Shown in pieces: positions 26,077 through 34,441 of a stretch of 40,989 nucleotides of DNA (its first letter is position 1; every line of letters begins with the position of its first letter). Under the pieces are notes generated by a model that was given only the letters and a program-made list of their open reading frames with translations, searched no databases and was not told where the DNA came from. The stretch is from assembly GCA_031284585.1 (NCBI GenBank), contig JAITXT010000012.1, forward strand, positions 1 through 40,989, written 5' to 3'. The position numbers and the translations under genes were made by a program. This DNA is from Acholeplasmatales bacterium (lineage in GTDB: Bacteria > Bacillota_I > Bacilli_A > Acholeplasmatales > Acholeplasmataceae).

Positions 26077-28179
26077 CTAGTTATATCCTCTTGCATAAGC
26101 ATCTCTTACTGCTTTAATGTAAATATCATTATAGTAGTTAAGAGTAACTGAACCTTGAGTAATAACAAATAAACTATTGTATGCTTCCCAGTTCATAGGA
26201 GGATTAGCACCTAAACCACCTTTGAAACCAAATTGTACAAGTTTGTATAATTGGTTATCAGCATATAAGCCAGTAAATATTGCGCCATTACTAGAAATTC
26301 TAGTACTTTCGTCAGAAGTGAAAGGTAAGAAAGTAGGAGCAAGATCAAACCAATGATCAGTAGGATTAGAAATACCAGCTAATTTGAATGTTCCAGCAGC
26401 AACTGCAGTGTTAATTCTAGCAATACCAGCAAGACCATCATCAGAAAGTCCTTGATATTCAAGACCCATAGAACGAACGTGACCAATTGGAAGTGTAGCA
26501 CCAACATATTGTCTTAAATAGTTAATTCTATTACCACTAGCCTTAGAAACAATTTCAGCTTTACAAGCATCACTTAATTTATAAACTTTATCAGCAAGTT
26601 CTCCACCATAAGCAATAGTTCCATCAGTATAACCTTTAGGTCCATATAGATGAATAGTACCAACAGATTCATCAGTGCTATAATCGTATAAATCATCAAC
26701 TAATTTTAATGCTCTGTTTAATTTAACTTCATCAGCTTCAACAGTTTTCAAAATTCCCCAAGCTTCATTCTTAACAGAACGAACTGATTCAGAGAAATGG
26801 AAATATTGTCCGTTTCCTTTCCAATCAACAACAGGAGGTAATATAGCTTGGAAATGAAGATCAGCATCTTTAGCGCGTCCAGTAGCTAATTCACCAGCAG
26901 AAGTAGAAGAATCGTTATAATCATACATCATGAAACCACTTGAAGAAGTAATGATTTCAGTTCTCCAGTTTTTAGAAGTAGTTAAATCACTAGGAATTAA
27001 ACCATCAGCATATAAACTAGATAAATCATCAATACCATCTCTAAATTTAGTGTCAAATCTGATATCTTGAAGATTAGTTCCATCATTGTAGATATATTCA
27101 TATCTTGAGAATACACCACGAAGACCAAACATTTCAGTACCACGGATTAAGTTTCTAACTCTATTTCCAGCATTTTCTCTTGGAACATATGCTTGAACAG
27201 TATCTAAACCAGCAGGACGAAGAGCAGTCTTTGTAAGATATTGAGGATTATTCTTAACTACATATAATAATGCAATTAATTCATCAGTATCATAACAAGC
27301 ATCAGTTCCAACGTAAACATCAGATAACTTAGCATATCCTTGAGATGAATAAGCAGCAGTGATATGAGTTCTTAAAGCGTTAGCATAATCAGCACCAGTA
27401 GCACTAGCAGGTAATTCTTGAAGAACAGTTAAAATATTTTTAGTATATTTTTTATTAACTGATCTTGTAGTTCCATTAGCGTTAGCAACTGTAATAGTTG
27501 TATTAATACCAGCAGCAGGAATAGCTCTACGAGTATAAGATGAAATAGGATTAGTTACAACAGTAGTGTCAAAACTAGGGGATACTGCATCAATGATTTC
27601 TTGAACCCAGTCAGTTCTTACTAAAAACATTTGCTCTAGTTCGTTAAGACCATCGAAATAAGGTGTGAAGTAAATACCACCATCAGCAGCAGTTAAAGAA
27701 ACTTTAACACTTGGATTTGCAGCCAAGAAAGCTTTAAGGTTAGGCATTTGGTTTAAATATTTAGCAATATCAACAAAATTGTGATTTTGAACTGCTTCTT
27801 TAGCAATATTTTGACCAGTTCCATTTACAATATCAACACCAGCAAAACCTTCAGTTTGTAATCTTGTAAACTGAGCATTAGTACTAGCATCATTTACTGT
27901 AGCAACATCATGGAAATTAATGTTTAATTTCTCACCTATAGCTCTCCATGCAGGAGTAAGATCACCTTTAGTATAAGTAACACCATCAAGTCCAGTGTAA
28001 CTATCTTCAAGATTATAACTTATATTCATAAGTGCTCCTCCTGAAACATAATTTACAGCTAGATTTAAATCAACAGTTTCCTTTAAAGGATCAACATCTG
28101 GATCATCACAGCTAACAAGAACAACTGTGAAAAGCAACAACATAACTACAAACAAACTTAATACATAATTTTTTTTCAT
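26077..28179 (-). CDS. Extracellular solute-binding lipoprotein, oligouronide ABC importer
   Basis: A 700-residue lipoprotein. The signal peptide MKKNYVLSLFVVMLLLFTVV ends in a lipobox with VSCDD (C24), giving a membrane-anchored receptor. The mature protein looks like a large LplA-type binding protein. It is longer than the usual 450-560 residues; the extra length includes a Thr/Ala-rich stretch around residues 200-290. It captures oligosaccharides for LplB/LplC; oligogalacturonides are inferred from the neighbouring enzymes. SD AAGGAG precedes the ATG. Inverted repeats lie on both sides of the gene, suggesting separate mRNA processing. Confidence 0.85.
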   Translation of the reverse strand: MKKNYVLSLFVVMLLLFTVVLVSCDDPDVDPLKETVDLNLAVNYVSGGALMNISYNLEDSYTGLDGVTYTKGDLTPAWRAIGEKLNINFHDVATVNDASTNAQFTRLQTEGFAGVDIVNGTGQNIAKEAVQNHNFVDIAKYLNQMPNLKAFLAANPSVKVSLTAADGGIYFTPYFDGLNELEQMFLVRTDWVQEIIDAVSPSFDTTVVTNPISSYTRRAIPAAGINTTITVANANGTTRSVNKKYTKNILTVLQELPASATGADYANALRTHITAAYSSQGYAKLSDVYVGTDACYDTDELIALLYVVKNNPQYLTKTALRPAGLDTVQAYVPRENAGNRVRNLIRGTEMFGLRGVFSRYEYIYNDGTNLQDIRFDTKFRDGIDDLSSLYADGLIPSDLTTSKNWRTEIITSSSGFMMYDYNDSSTSAGELATGRAKDADLHFQAILPPVVDWKGNGQYFHFSESVRSVKNEAWGILKTVEADEVKLNRALKLVDDLYDYSTDESVGTIHLYGPKGYTDGTIAYGGELADKVYKLSDACKAEIVSKASGNRINYLRQYVGATLPIGHVRSMGLEYQGLSDDGLAGIARINTAVAAGTFKLAGISNPTDHWFDLAPTFLPFTSDESTRISSNGAIFTGLYADNQLYKLVQFGFKGGLGANPPMNWEAYNSLFVITQGSVTLNYYNDIYIKAVRDAYARGYN

Positions 28180-28204
28180 TTTTTTCTCCTTTTTTATGTT
28201 TTTT

Positions 28205-28223
28205 CGATCTTATTATAAGACCG
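28205..28223 (-). promoter_or_regulatory. Palindrome with TATAAT upstream of the solute-binding-protein gene
   Basis: CGATCTTAT / ATAAGACCG around a single T is almost perfectly symmetric (one G-T mismatch) and contains TATAAT on the minus strand (28212-28217). It lies 26 nt before the binding-protein ATG, in a 58-nt gap. It could be an internal promoter -10 with an operator, or an RNA hairpin. No good -35 is seen. Confidence 0.4.
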
Positions 28224-28237
28224 TTTGTTCCAATAAT

Positions 28238-29101
28238 TTATTCTTTAACTCCACCCACATTTACTCCTTTCGCAAAATATTTTTGTAAATATGGATAAAC
28301 AACTAAAATAGGTATAATAGATAAGACTATGGCTGCATATAAATAAGAATTAAGAGCATAGTTAGAAGGTGGCGTGTAATCCGAATTCCTAGCGTTTTCA
28401 ATCAACCCTTGAAGAACAACTTGCAGTGGATGTTCATCTGATTTAACTAATTGCCTATTCCAATAATAACCATTCCATCTATTAAGGGCATAGAAGAGCG
28501 TTACCGTCGCGATTGATGATTTACTCATTGGTACATATACATCAAACAAGATTTGAAAATGATTTGCACCATCGATAATAGCAGCTTCTTCAATTTCTCT
28601 ACTAATACCATTAAAGTAATTTCTTAAAAGTAAGATATTAAATGCTTGAACACCGAAACCAAAGATAATACCCCATCTATTGTTAATCAATAAATCTTTG
28701 TAGTTTAGATAAGACGGTATAATACCTGCACTAAACCACATCGTAAATACAATAAAAATACTAATTTGTTTCTTAAATACTAGTTTTGTTCTTGAGAGTG
28801 CATAGGCCGCAAATATACTTAAGACTAAACTAAATGCGGTACCATATAGAGTGTAGAACAATGTATTAGTGTAAGAATTCCAGAACTTCTTTGAATCAGT
28901 TCCTTTAATCAAAGCAATTACAGCATCGAATTGAATGTCTTTTGGCCATAAAACAATACCACCTGCTTCAACAATTTCTTTACCACTAATTGAACTACTA
29001 ATAACAAAGACAAAAGGATATATGGTTGCTATAGCAAATACAGTAATAATAACATATGAAAGTATTTTAAATATCAATTCAGTAGCATCTAATCTTTTCA
29101 T
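28238..29101 (-). CDS. ABC transporter permease, LplC/YtcP type
   Basis: A 287-residue inner-membrane permease with six hydrophobic segments. The EAA loop that contacts the ATPase reads IEEAAIIDGANHFQILFDVYVPM, matching the CUT1 permease consensus. The C terminus GVNVGGVKE is typical of the YtcP/LplC group. With the LplB-type partner just upstream (7-nt gap) it forms the transport channel for oligosaccharides. Related B. subtilis YteP/YtcP transporters take up rhamnogalacturonan oligomers, which fits this locus. Confidence 0.92.
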   Translation of the reverse strand: MKRLDATELIFKILSYVIITVFAIATIYPFVFVISSSISGKEIVEAGGIVLWPKDIQFDAVIALIKGTDSKKFWNSYTNTLFYTLYGTAFSLVLSIFAAYALSRTKLVFKKQISIFIVFTMWFSAGIIPSYLNYKDLLINNRWGIIFGFGVQAFNILLLRNYFNGISREIEEAAIIDGANHFQILFDVYVPMSKSSIATVTLFYALNRWNGYYWNRQLVKSDEHPLQVVLQGLIENARNSDYTPPSNYALNSYLYAAIVLSIIPILVVYPYLQKYFAKGVNVGGVKE

Positions 29102-29108
29102 CTCTCTC

Positions 29109-30137
29109 CTAAAACAAACTCGTCTCGCTTACTTTCTTTGAAACATAATTAGCCCCTAATACTAGAAGCATTGCAATTAATGAATTAAATAAATCCGCAG
29201 CTGCTCCATAACCTACTCCTTGACTTCCAGCGGAGGAGGTAGCTCCGATAGAACCCAGTCTAATAACATAAGTAGAAAGCACATCCGCGACCCTAGCCGC
29301 TCCTGTACTATCTCCATTTAATAAGATTACTTTTTCATAACCAACATTTAATATCTCACCTATCCTTAAGATAAGCATAATTGTGAGGGTGGGAGCCATA
29401 CCTGGAAAAGTAATATATCTAATTTGATCTAATTTTGAAGCGCCATCAATCTTAGCTGCTTCATAATTAGTAGGACTAATAGCCATAATAGCCGCAAAGT
29501 AGACAATTGAACCATAACCAGCCCCTTCCCAAATACCAGATAAAATATAAACTGTTCTAAAGTACTCTGGTTTTTGAAGAATAGGTGTCCCATCAGGGAC
29601 TACTCGAATCAATACTAAAAATTGATTTATAATTCCAGTTGGACTTTGTCCAATCTTTTGTTGTAACATAAGTGTTAAAATTGAAGTAATAACAACTGTT
29701 GAAATAAATTTAGGCAAGTAAGTAATAATTTGAGTTACTGCTCTATATCCTTCAACTTTAATTTCAGAAAATAATAACGCAATAATAATTGGAACTGGAA
29801 ATCCAAAAAACAAACCATAAGCACTCAAAGTAAATGTATTTCTAAATGCTTTCCAGAAATCTCTTGCTTGTTCACCAAACATGATAACTTTGAAGTTATA
29901 AAATCCAGCAAATGGTCTATCGCTTATCGCAATAGTTCCAGATTCAGTACGCTTAAAAGCTACCATCAGTCCACCAATTGGACGATATCTAAAAAGAATA
30001 AAAAATATAATAACTGGAATAAGCATTACATAAATTGGCCAATCTTTTTTTATTTGTTCAAAAGCTCTTTTCCATTTAGTTTTTTCAAGTTCTTCAATTT
30101 TTTCAATACTTGCTAGATTTTTGAATTCTTCCGCCAC
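29109..30137 (-). CDS. ABC transporter permease, LplB/YteP type
   Basis: A 342-residue permease. A charged N-terminal extension of about 35 residues leads into six membrane segments. FRYRPIGGLMVAFK and the EAA loop YEAAKIDGASKLDQIRYITFPGM are typical of LplB. It uses a GTG start at 30137, within the end of the upstream membrane-protein gene (35-nt overlap). It pairs with the LplC-type permease that follows, as in other CUT1 oligosaccharide importers. Confidence 0.92.
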   Translation of the reverse strand: MAEEFKNLASIEKIEELEKTKWKRAFEQIKKDWPIYVMLIPVIIFFILFRYRPIGGLMVAFKRTESGTIAISDRPFAGFYNFKVIMFGEQARDFWKAFRNTFTLSAYGLFFGFPVPIIIALLFSEIKVEGYRAVTQIITYLPKFISTVVITSILTLMLQQKIGQSPTGIINQFLVLIRVVPDGTPILQKPEYFRTVYILSGIWEGAGYGSIVYFAAIMAISPTNYEAAKIDGASKLDQIRYITFPGMAPTLTIMLILRIGEILNVGYEKVILLNGDSTGAARVADVLSTYVIRLGSIGATSSAGSQGVGYGAAADLFNSLIAMLLVLGANYVSKKVSETSLF

Positions 30138-30684
30138 TTTCTTTTCCCTTACTCTCCTTAATTAGATATTCTTTCATATCCACTAATAAATTTTCTTGTT
30201 TACTTATGATTATCAAGATAAGAATATTTAATAATAAATTCAAACTATGATAAATCAAATAAGAAACAAGCGAAGATGCACCAACAAAAGATAATCCAAG
30301 TAAATATTCTACACTAATTGCGATAATAAATACAGGTACTATCAATATTATAACATTTAAAAGACTTTTTTTTCCTAGATTATTATTAATTAATTTCTTA
30401 AAACTAGGAATTAATAAGAAACTAAGAAGGGACACAGAATGAAATATAAGAGATACAATATCATCAGTCTTAAAATAAACTAGGAAATGAGTAACAATAA
30501 TTGCTACATTAATTACTATTCCATAGTAGCCCCAACGGTAATAAACAAGCACAATGAGTGAATATGATAGCGTCATGAGAAATTTGATGTAAAATATATT
30601 AGTCAGTCCTAAAAAACTATCAAGTAAAATTCCTAGGACTGTGAATATCGATATATCGATAATCATCATTTTCTTTAAACTCAT
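30103..30684 (-). CDS. Polytopic membrane protein heading the uronide-transport operon
   Basis: A 193-residue protein with about six hydrophobic segments (7-24, 33-48, 53-70, 77-93, 108-128, 136-161) and a soluble basic C-terminal tail (about 165-193). The layout is like a substrate-specificity (S) component of an ECF-type transporter or a small sensor, but I see no diagnostic motif and leave it unassigned. It is the first gene of the long minus-strand unit, with SD GGAGCACCTC before the ATG at 30684, and its end overlaps the LplB-type gene by 35 nt. Confidence 0.7.
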   Translation of the reverse strand: MSLKKMMIIDISIFTVLGILLDSFLGLTNIFYIKFLMTLSYSLIVLVYYRWGYYGIVINVAIIVTHFLVYFKTDDIVSLIFHSVSLLSFLLIPSFKKLINNNLGKKSLLNVIILIVPVFIIAISVEYLLGLSFVGASSLVSYLIYHSLNLLLNILILIIISKQENLLVDMKEYLIKESKGKESGGRIQKSSKY

Positions 30685-30695
30685 GAGGTGCTCCT

Positions 30696-31583
30696 ATCAA
30701 AACAATTTACTTAAACCCAAAATCTAATTTGAATCAAGCAATATTAAACTCCGATCTAGAAGATAGTCTTTTAGTTATCTTAGAAAAAGGAATCTATGAA
30801 CAACGGTTACAAATAACAAGAGACAATGTAACCATCGAGGGGAATGATTCGTTGATAACTTCTAGCATCTATGCTACAATGTTAGATGATAAGAATGAAC
30901 CATTAACTACTTTTAGAACTGAGACTCTTTTAATCTTAGGTTCTAATATAACACTTTCTAACTTGACCATTCAAAATGCCTCAGGATTTTCAAAAGAAAT
31001 AGGTCAAGCAGTTGCACTAGCTATCTTAGGTGATAATGCTAGAGTAATTAATTGCACATTAAGTGCTTTCCAAGACACTCTTTTCTTAGGACCTTTCCCA
31101 AAAGATTTACAAGAAAGATACAAGAATATGCTTGGTGCTAAGTGGTTAAGAAACATTGATTTCTATTCCACTTTTGAAAATACTACAATTATAGGTAATG
31201 TTGATTTCATCTTTGGTTCTGGAATTGCATTATTTTACGAATGCAATATAATTTGTAATGGTAATGGTTATATATTTGCACCATCACATGACCTTACTAA
31301 ACCATACGGATTTATCACCTATAAAACAACTATAACTTCAAGAGATAATAACTTTAATGTTATTCTCGCAAGACCTTGGAGAGATTATGGAAGTATATTT
31401 TTAATAGATACAACCTATAACCTAACTTTTAAGAAGGAAATATTCGACTCTTGGAACAATAAGGAAACAAGATTTTATCTTGATCCATATCTAGATTCCC
31501 CTCTTTCAAAGAAAATTACTTCTAGTGAATTAGATGAAATTAAAGAATTCATCTTAAAACACTTTCAACTAAAATTAAAGTAA
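30696..31583 (+). CDS. Pectinesterase (CE8), cytosolic, unusual start codon
   Basis: A beta-helix pectin methylesterase with all catalytic motifs: GQAVAL, QDTLF, GNVDFIFGSG and ARPWRDYG (Gln, Gln-Asp, Asp and Arg of the active site). Counting from an in-frame TTG at 30729 it has 284 residues and lacks the first strand of the fold. In-frame sequence upstream encodes IKTIYLNPKSN and begins at an ATC (30696-30698) 5 nt after GAGGTG, so translation may start at this rare codon (295 residues); a mutated ATG or sequencing error is the alternative. There is no signal peptide, so it would de-esterify imported methylated oligogalacturonides in the cytoplasm. It runs opposite to its neighbours; its 3' end overlaps uxaC by 19 nt. 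Confidence 0.82.
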   Translation: MKTIYLNPKSNLNQAILNSDLEDSLLVILEKGIYEQRLQITRDNVTIEGNDSLITSSIYATMLDDKNEPLTTFRTETLLILGSNITLSNLTIQNASGFSKEIGQAVALAILGDNARVINCTLSAFQDTLFLGPFPKDLQERYKNMLGAKWLRNIDFYSTFENTTIIGNVDFIFGSGIALFYECNIICNGNGYIFAPSHDLTKPYGFITYKTTITSRDNNFNVILARPWRDYGSIFLIDTTYNLTFKKEIFDSWNNKETRFYLDPYLDSPLSKKITSSELDEIKEFILKHFQLKLK

Positions 31584-32968
31584 TTAAGCGCATTACGATA
31601 TGAAATATCCTCTACAATCTCGCCTAGAATATTAATATCATCAATAAATAAACCATCATCTACTATATTTGCAATAATATTACAAAGTAGCCTTCTAAAG
31701 TAATCATGTCTTGAATAAGATAAGAAACTTCTTGAATCAGTTAACATACCCACAAATCTTGCTAGTAAGCCGTTTGCAGCTAAGGCTTTAATTTGTTTTG
31801 TCATGCCATCAATATTATCTAAAAACCACCAAGAAGATCCAAATTGAAGTTTACCTTTTGTAATACCATCTTGAAAACATTGGATCGTAGTTATTACAAT
31901 TTCAAAATCACTAGGATTAAGAGGATAAACTATCGTTTTTGGTAATTTATTAATCGAATCAAGTTTATCTAGTATCAAAGCTAATGAAGAAGAAACACTT
32001 GAATCGTTAATAGCATCAAACCCTGTATCTGGTCCATGGAGTTTCAAGTTCTTGGATGAAAGATTTCGTCTTGCTCCAATATGAAGTTGCATAGTCCAAT
32101 TATAATTACTGTATAAACTACCAAGATAAACTAATATATAACCTTTATACTTATCAATTTCTACAGGAGTTAACGCTTTTTTGTTTAATGCTTTTTTTAA
32201 TATCTTATCAACTTCAGTAGAAGTCCCTATATACTTAGGAAGAATATCAAGTCCATGATCTGATAGTTTACAATGATTTTCATTGAAGTAATCTACCCTT
32301 TCTTTGAGTGCTATTTCAAGAGACTCAAGTGTTTTAATAGGACGATTAATGACACTTTCTAGTTTAGTAATCCAATCTATAAACCAAGTAGCATCTATGT
32401 TAATTGCTTTATCAGGTCTAAAAGCTGGAATAACTAAAGTTTTAAATCCACTAGTCTCATTTCTTAATAATTGATGATATTTAAGATCATCTGTTGGATC
32501 ATCTGTCGTACAGATTACTTCAACGTTACTAGCTTTAATAATTTCTCTAGCAGTAAATGTTTCAAGTTTTTTACGAGCTATTTCATAAATTCTTGGAGCA
32601 GATTCTAGGCATAACAATTCATTCACTCCGAAATACTTCTTAAGTTCAAGATGATTCCAATGATATAATGGACTTCCAATCAGATTTGGAACAAGTTCAG
32701 CCCACTTCAAAAATTTATCATAAGGAGCAGCTTTGCCGGTAATAAAATCTTCATTAACCCCATTAGTTCTTAATAATCTCCATTTGTAATGATCTCCAGA
32801 TAACATACAATCATACAAATTATCAAACTTCTTATTTTCATAAATATCTTTTGCCGTTAAATGACAATGATAATCTATAATAGGTAGATTAGAAGCATAT
32901 TTAGTGTATAAAGTTTTAGCTAATTCACTTTTTAATAAAAAATCCTCTTTAATAATTTCTGTTCCCAT
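31565..32968 (-). CDS. uxaC: Glucuronate/galacturonate isomerase
   Basis: A 467-residue uronate isomerase of the amidohydrolase-like superfamily. LPIIDYHCHLTAKDIYENKKF gives the metal-site His-x-His. GDHYKWRLLRTNGV, ICTTDDPTDDLKYH, and SLALILDKLDS are typical family blocks. It converts D-galacturonate to D-tagaturonate, the first step of the Ashwell pathway. The ATG follows the uxaA stop directly (TAGATG). The 3' end overlaps the convergent pectinesterase. Full length for the family. Confidence 0.95.
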   Translation of the reverse strand: MGTEIIKEDFLLKSELAKTLYTKYASNLPIIDYHCHLTAKDIYENKKFDNLYDCMLSGDHYKWRLLRTNGVNEDFITGKAAPYDKFLKWAELVPNLIGSPLYHWNHLELKKYFGVNELLCLESAPRIYEIARKKLETFTAREIIKASNVEVICTTDDPTDDLKYHQLLRNETSGFKTLVIPAFRPDKAINIDATWFIDWITKLESVINRPIKTLESLEIALKERVDYFNENHCKLSDHGLDILPKYIGTSTEVDKILKKALNKKALTPVEIDKYKGYILVYLGSLYSNYNWTMQLHIGARRNLSSKNLKLHGPDTGFDAINDSSVSSSLALILDKLDSINKLPKTIVYPLNPSDFEIVITTIQCFQDGITKGKLQFGSSWWFLDNIDGMTKQIKALAANGLLARFVGMLTDSRSFLSYSRHDYFRRLLCNIIANIVDDGLFIDDINILGEIVEDISYRNALNYFNFS

Positions 32969-34441
32969 CTACAAAGTTACCCCCGTTTTAAATATACCTA
33001 TATCACAACAACCATTAATCTCATTCAAAACTTCTTTACCATTACAAACATCTTGAACAAATTTAATTAAACTCAATAATACTTCTTTTTTATCTTCTAC
33101 TAATACTCTACTAGAATCAAAATCGATCCAGTTTTTCTTTTTTAGAAATAAATCATGATTGGTAGAGAGTTTTAGTGTTGGTACAAATGTTCCAAATGGA
33201 GTACCTCTTCCGGTGGAAAATAAAATAAGATTCGCACCACTTGCTCCTAAAACCGTCGAACTAATAAGATCATTTCCTGGAGCTGATATCAAATTAAGAC
33301 CAGATCTACACACTCTTTCAGTCATCTTATAACAACCGACTATTGTAGATACACCACCTTTTTGAACACATCCTAAGGATTTCTCTTCTAAGGTCGTAAT
33401 TCCTCCTTTCTTATTACCAGGAGAAGGATTTTCATAAATAACCACATCATGTTTCTTATAATAATCTTTGAAATCATTGATCATGTCAGTTATTTCACCA
33501 AAGACACGCAAATCCTTTGCTCTTTCCATCAAAGTACTTTCTGCTCCAAACATTTCTGGAACTTCAGTTTGAATTACTGTACCACCAATACTAGTTAAGT
33601 AATTAGTAAACAATCCAATTAGAGGATTAGCTGTAATTCCAGAAAATCCATCTGATCCACCACACTTAACCCCTACTTTAACTCGACTTATACCAGTTTC
33701 TATTCTAGTATCACTAGACATTTTCTCATAAAGTTCATTTAGAACTTCTTGAATTGTCTTGTTCTCATCTTCTAATTCTTGAAGAATTAAATACTTTAAT
33801 CTTTTACTATCTACATCTAAATCTTTAACAAATTCACTAAGCTCATTGTTTTCACAACCTAGGGAGAGAATAAGTACTCCACCAGCATTAGGATTTTTAG
33901 CAATGTTTTGAAGAAGTTTTTTAGTAATATTTAAATCATCTCCTAGTTGACTACAACCATATTGATGATTAATACCAATAATTCCATCATAGAAAGAATT
34001 ATTAGTGTGACTATTTCTAAAAATTTCAACATTTTTATTAACAACCCCGTTTATACACCCAACAGTCGGAACAACAAATAGATTATTTCTTATTCCATAA
34101 CTAATTTCACTTCTCTTGTAAAGATTCACATTTACTTCTTTAATATCATTAATAATATTATACTCTTTTTTTAAAAATAAATAAGAAATTTTGTCATCTA
34201 AATTTGTCTTAAGATTATGAGTATGGACAAATTCACCTTTTTTGATATTTCTAATTGCATTTCCAATTACATATCCATATTTTATGACGTTTGTTCCCCT
34301 CTCAATATCTTGCGAGGCAACTTTATGACCTTTAATAACATCATCAAGTAATACGAAATCAAGTATTTTTTCGCCTGCTTTATAATTTCTTAATACAATT
34401 ATGACATTATCTTTATCATTTATTTTTACAAAATCATTCAT
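32969..34441 (-). CDS. uxaA: Altronate dehydratase
   Basis: A 490-residue enzyme. I choose the ATG at 34441 (MNDFVKINDKDN); an in-frame TTG 24 nt upstream lies deeper in uxaB. An N-terminal SAF domain (AIRNIKKGEFVHTHNLKT, about 60-85) is followed by the large dehydratase domain with PTVGCINGV, HQYGCSQ, and KCGGSDGFSGITANP. It converts D-altronate to KDG. The start overlaps the uxaB stop by 8 nt (ATGAATGA-like junction), and uxaC follows immediately. All conserved cysteine/glycine blocks are present. Confidence 0.95.
   Translation of the reverse strand: MNDFVKINDKDNVIIVLRNYKAGEKILDFVLLDDVIKGHKVASQDIERGTNVIKYGYVIGNAIRNIKKGEFVHTHNLKTNLDDKISYLFLKKEYNIINDIKEVNVNLYKRSEISYGIRNNLFVVPTVGCINGVVNKNVEIFRNSHTNNSFYDGIIGINHQYGCSQLGDDLNITKKLLQNIAKNPNAGGVLILSLGCENNELSEFVKDLDVDSKRLKYLILQELEDENKTIQEVLNELYEKMSSDTRIETGISRVKVGVKCGGSDGFSGITANPLIGLFTNYLTSIGGTVIQTEVPEMFGAESTLMERAKDLRVFGEITDMINDFKDYYKKHDVVIYENPSPGNKKGGITTLEEKSLGCVQKGGVSTIVGCYKMTERVCRSGLNLISAPGNDLISSTVLGASGANLILFSTGRGTPFGTFVPTLKLSTNHDLFLKKKNWIDFDSSRVLVEDKKEVLLSLIKFVQDVCNGKEVLNEINGCCDIGIFKTGVTL

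Noticed and set aside
30729-31583. Treating the pectinesterase as a truncated pseudogene
   Set aside because: All active-site motifs are present and the missing first strand is encoded in frame upstream; only the start codon is irregular.
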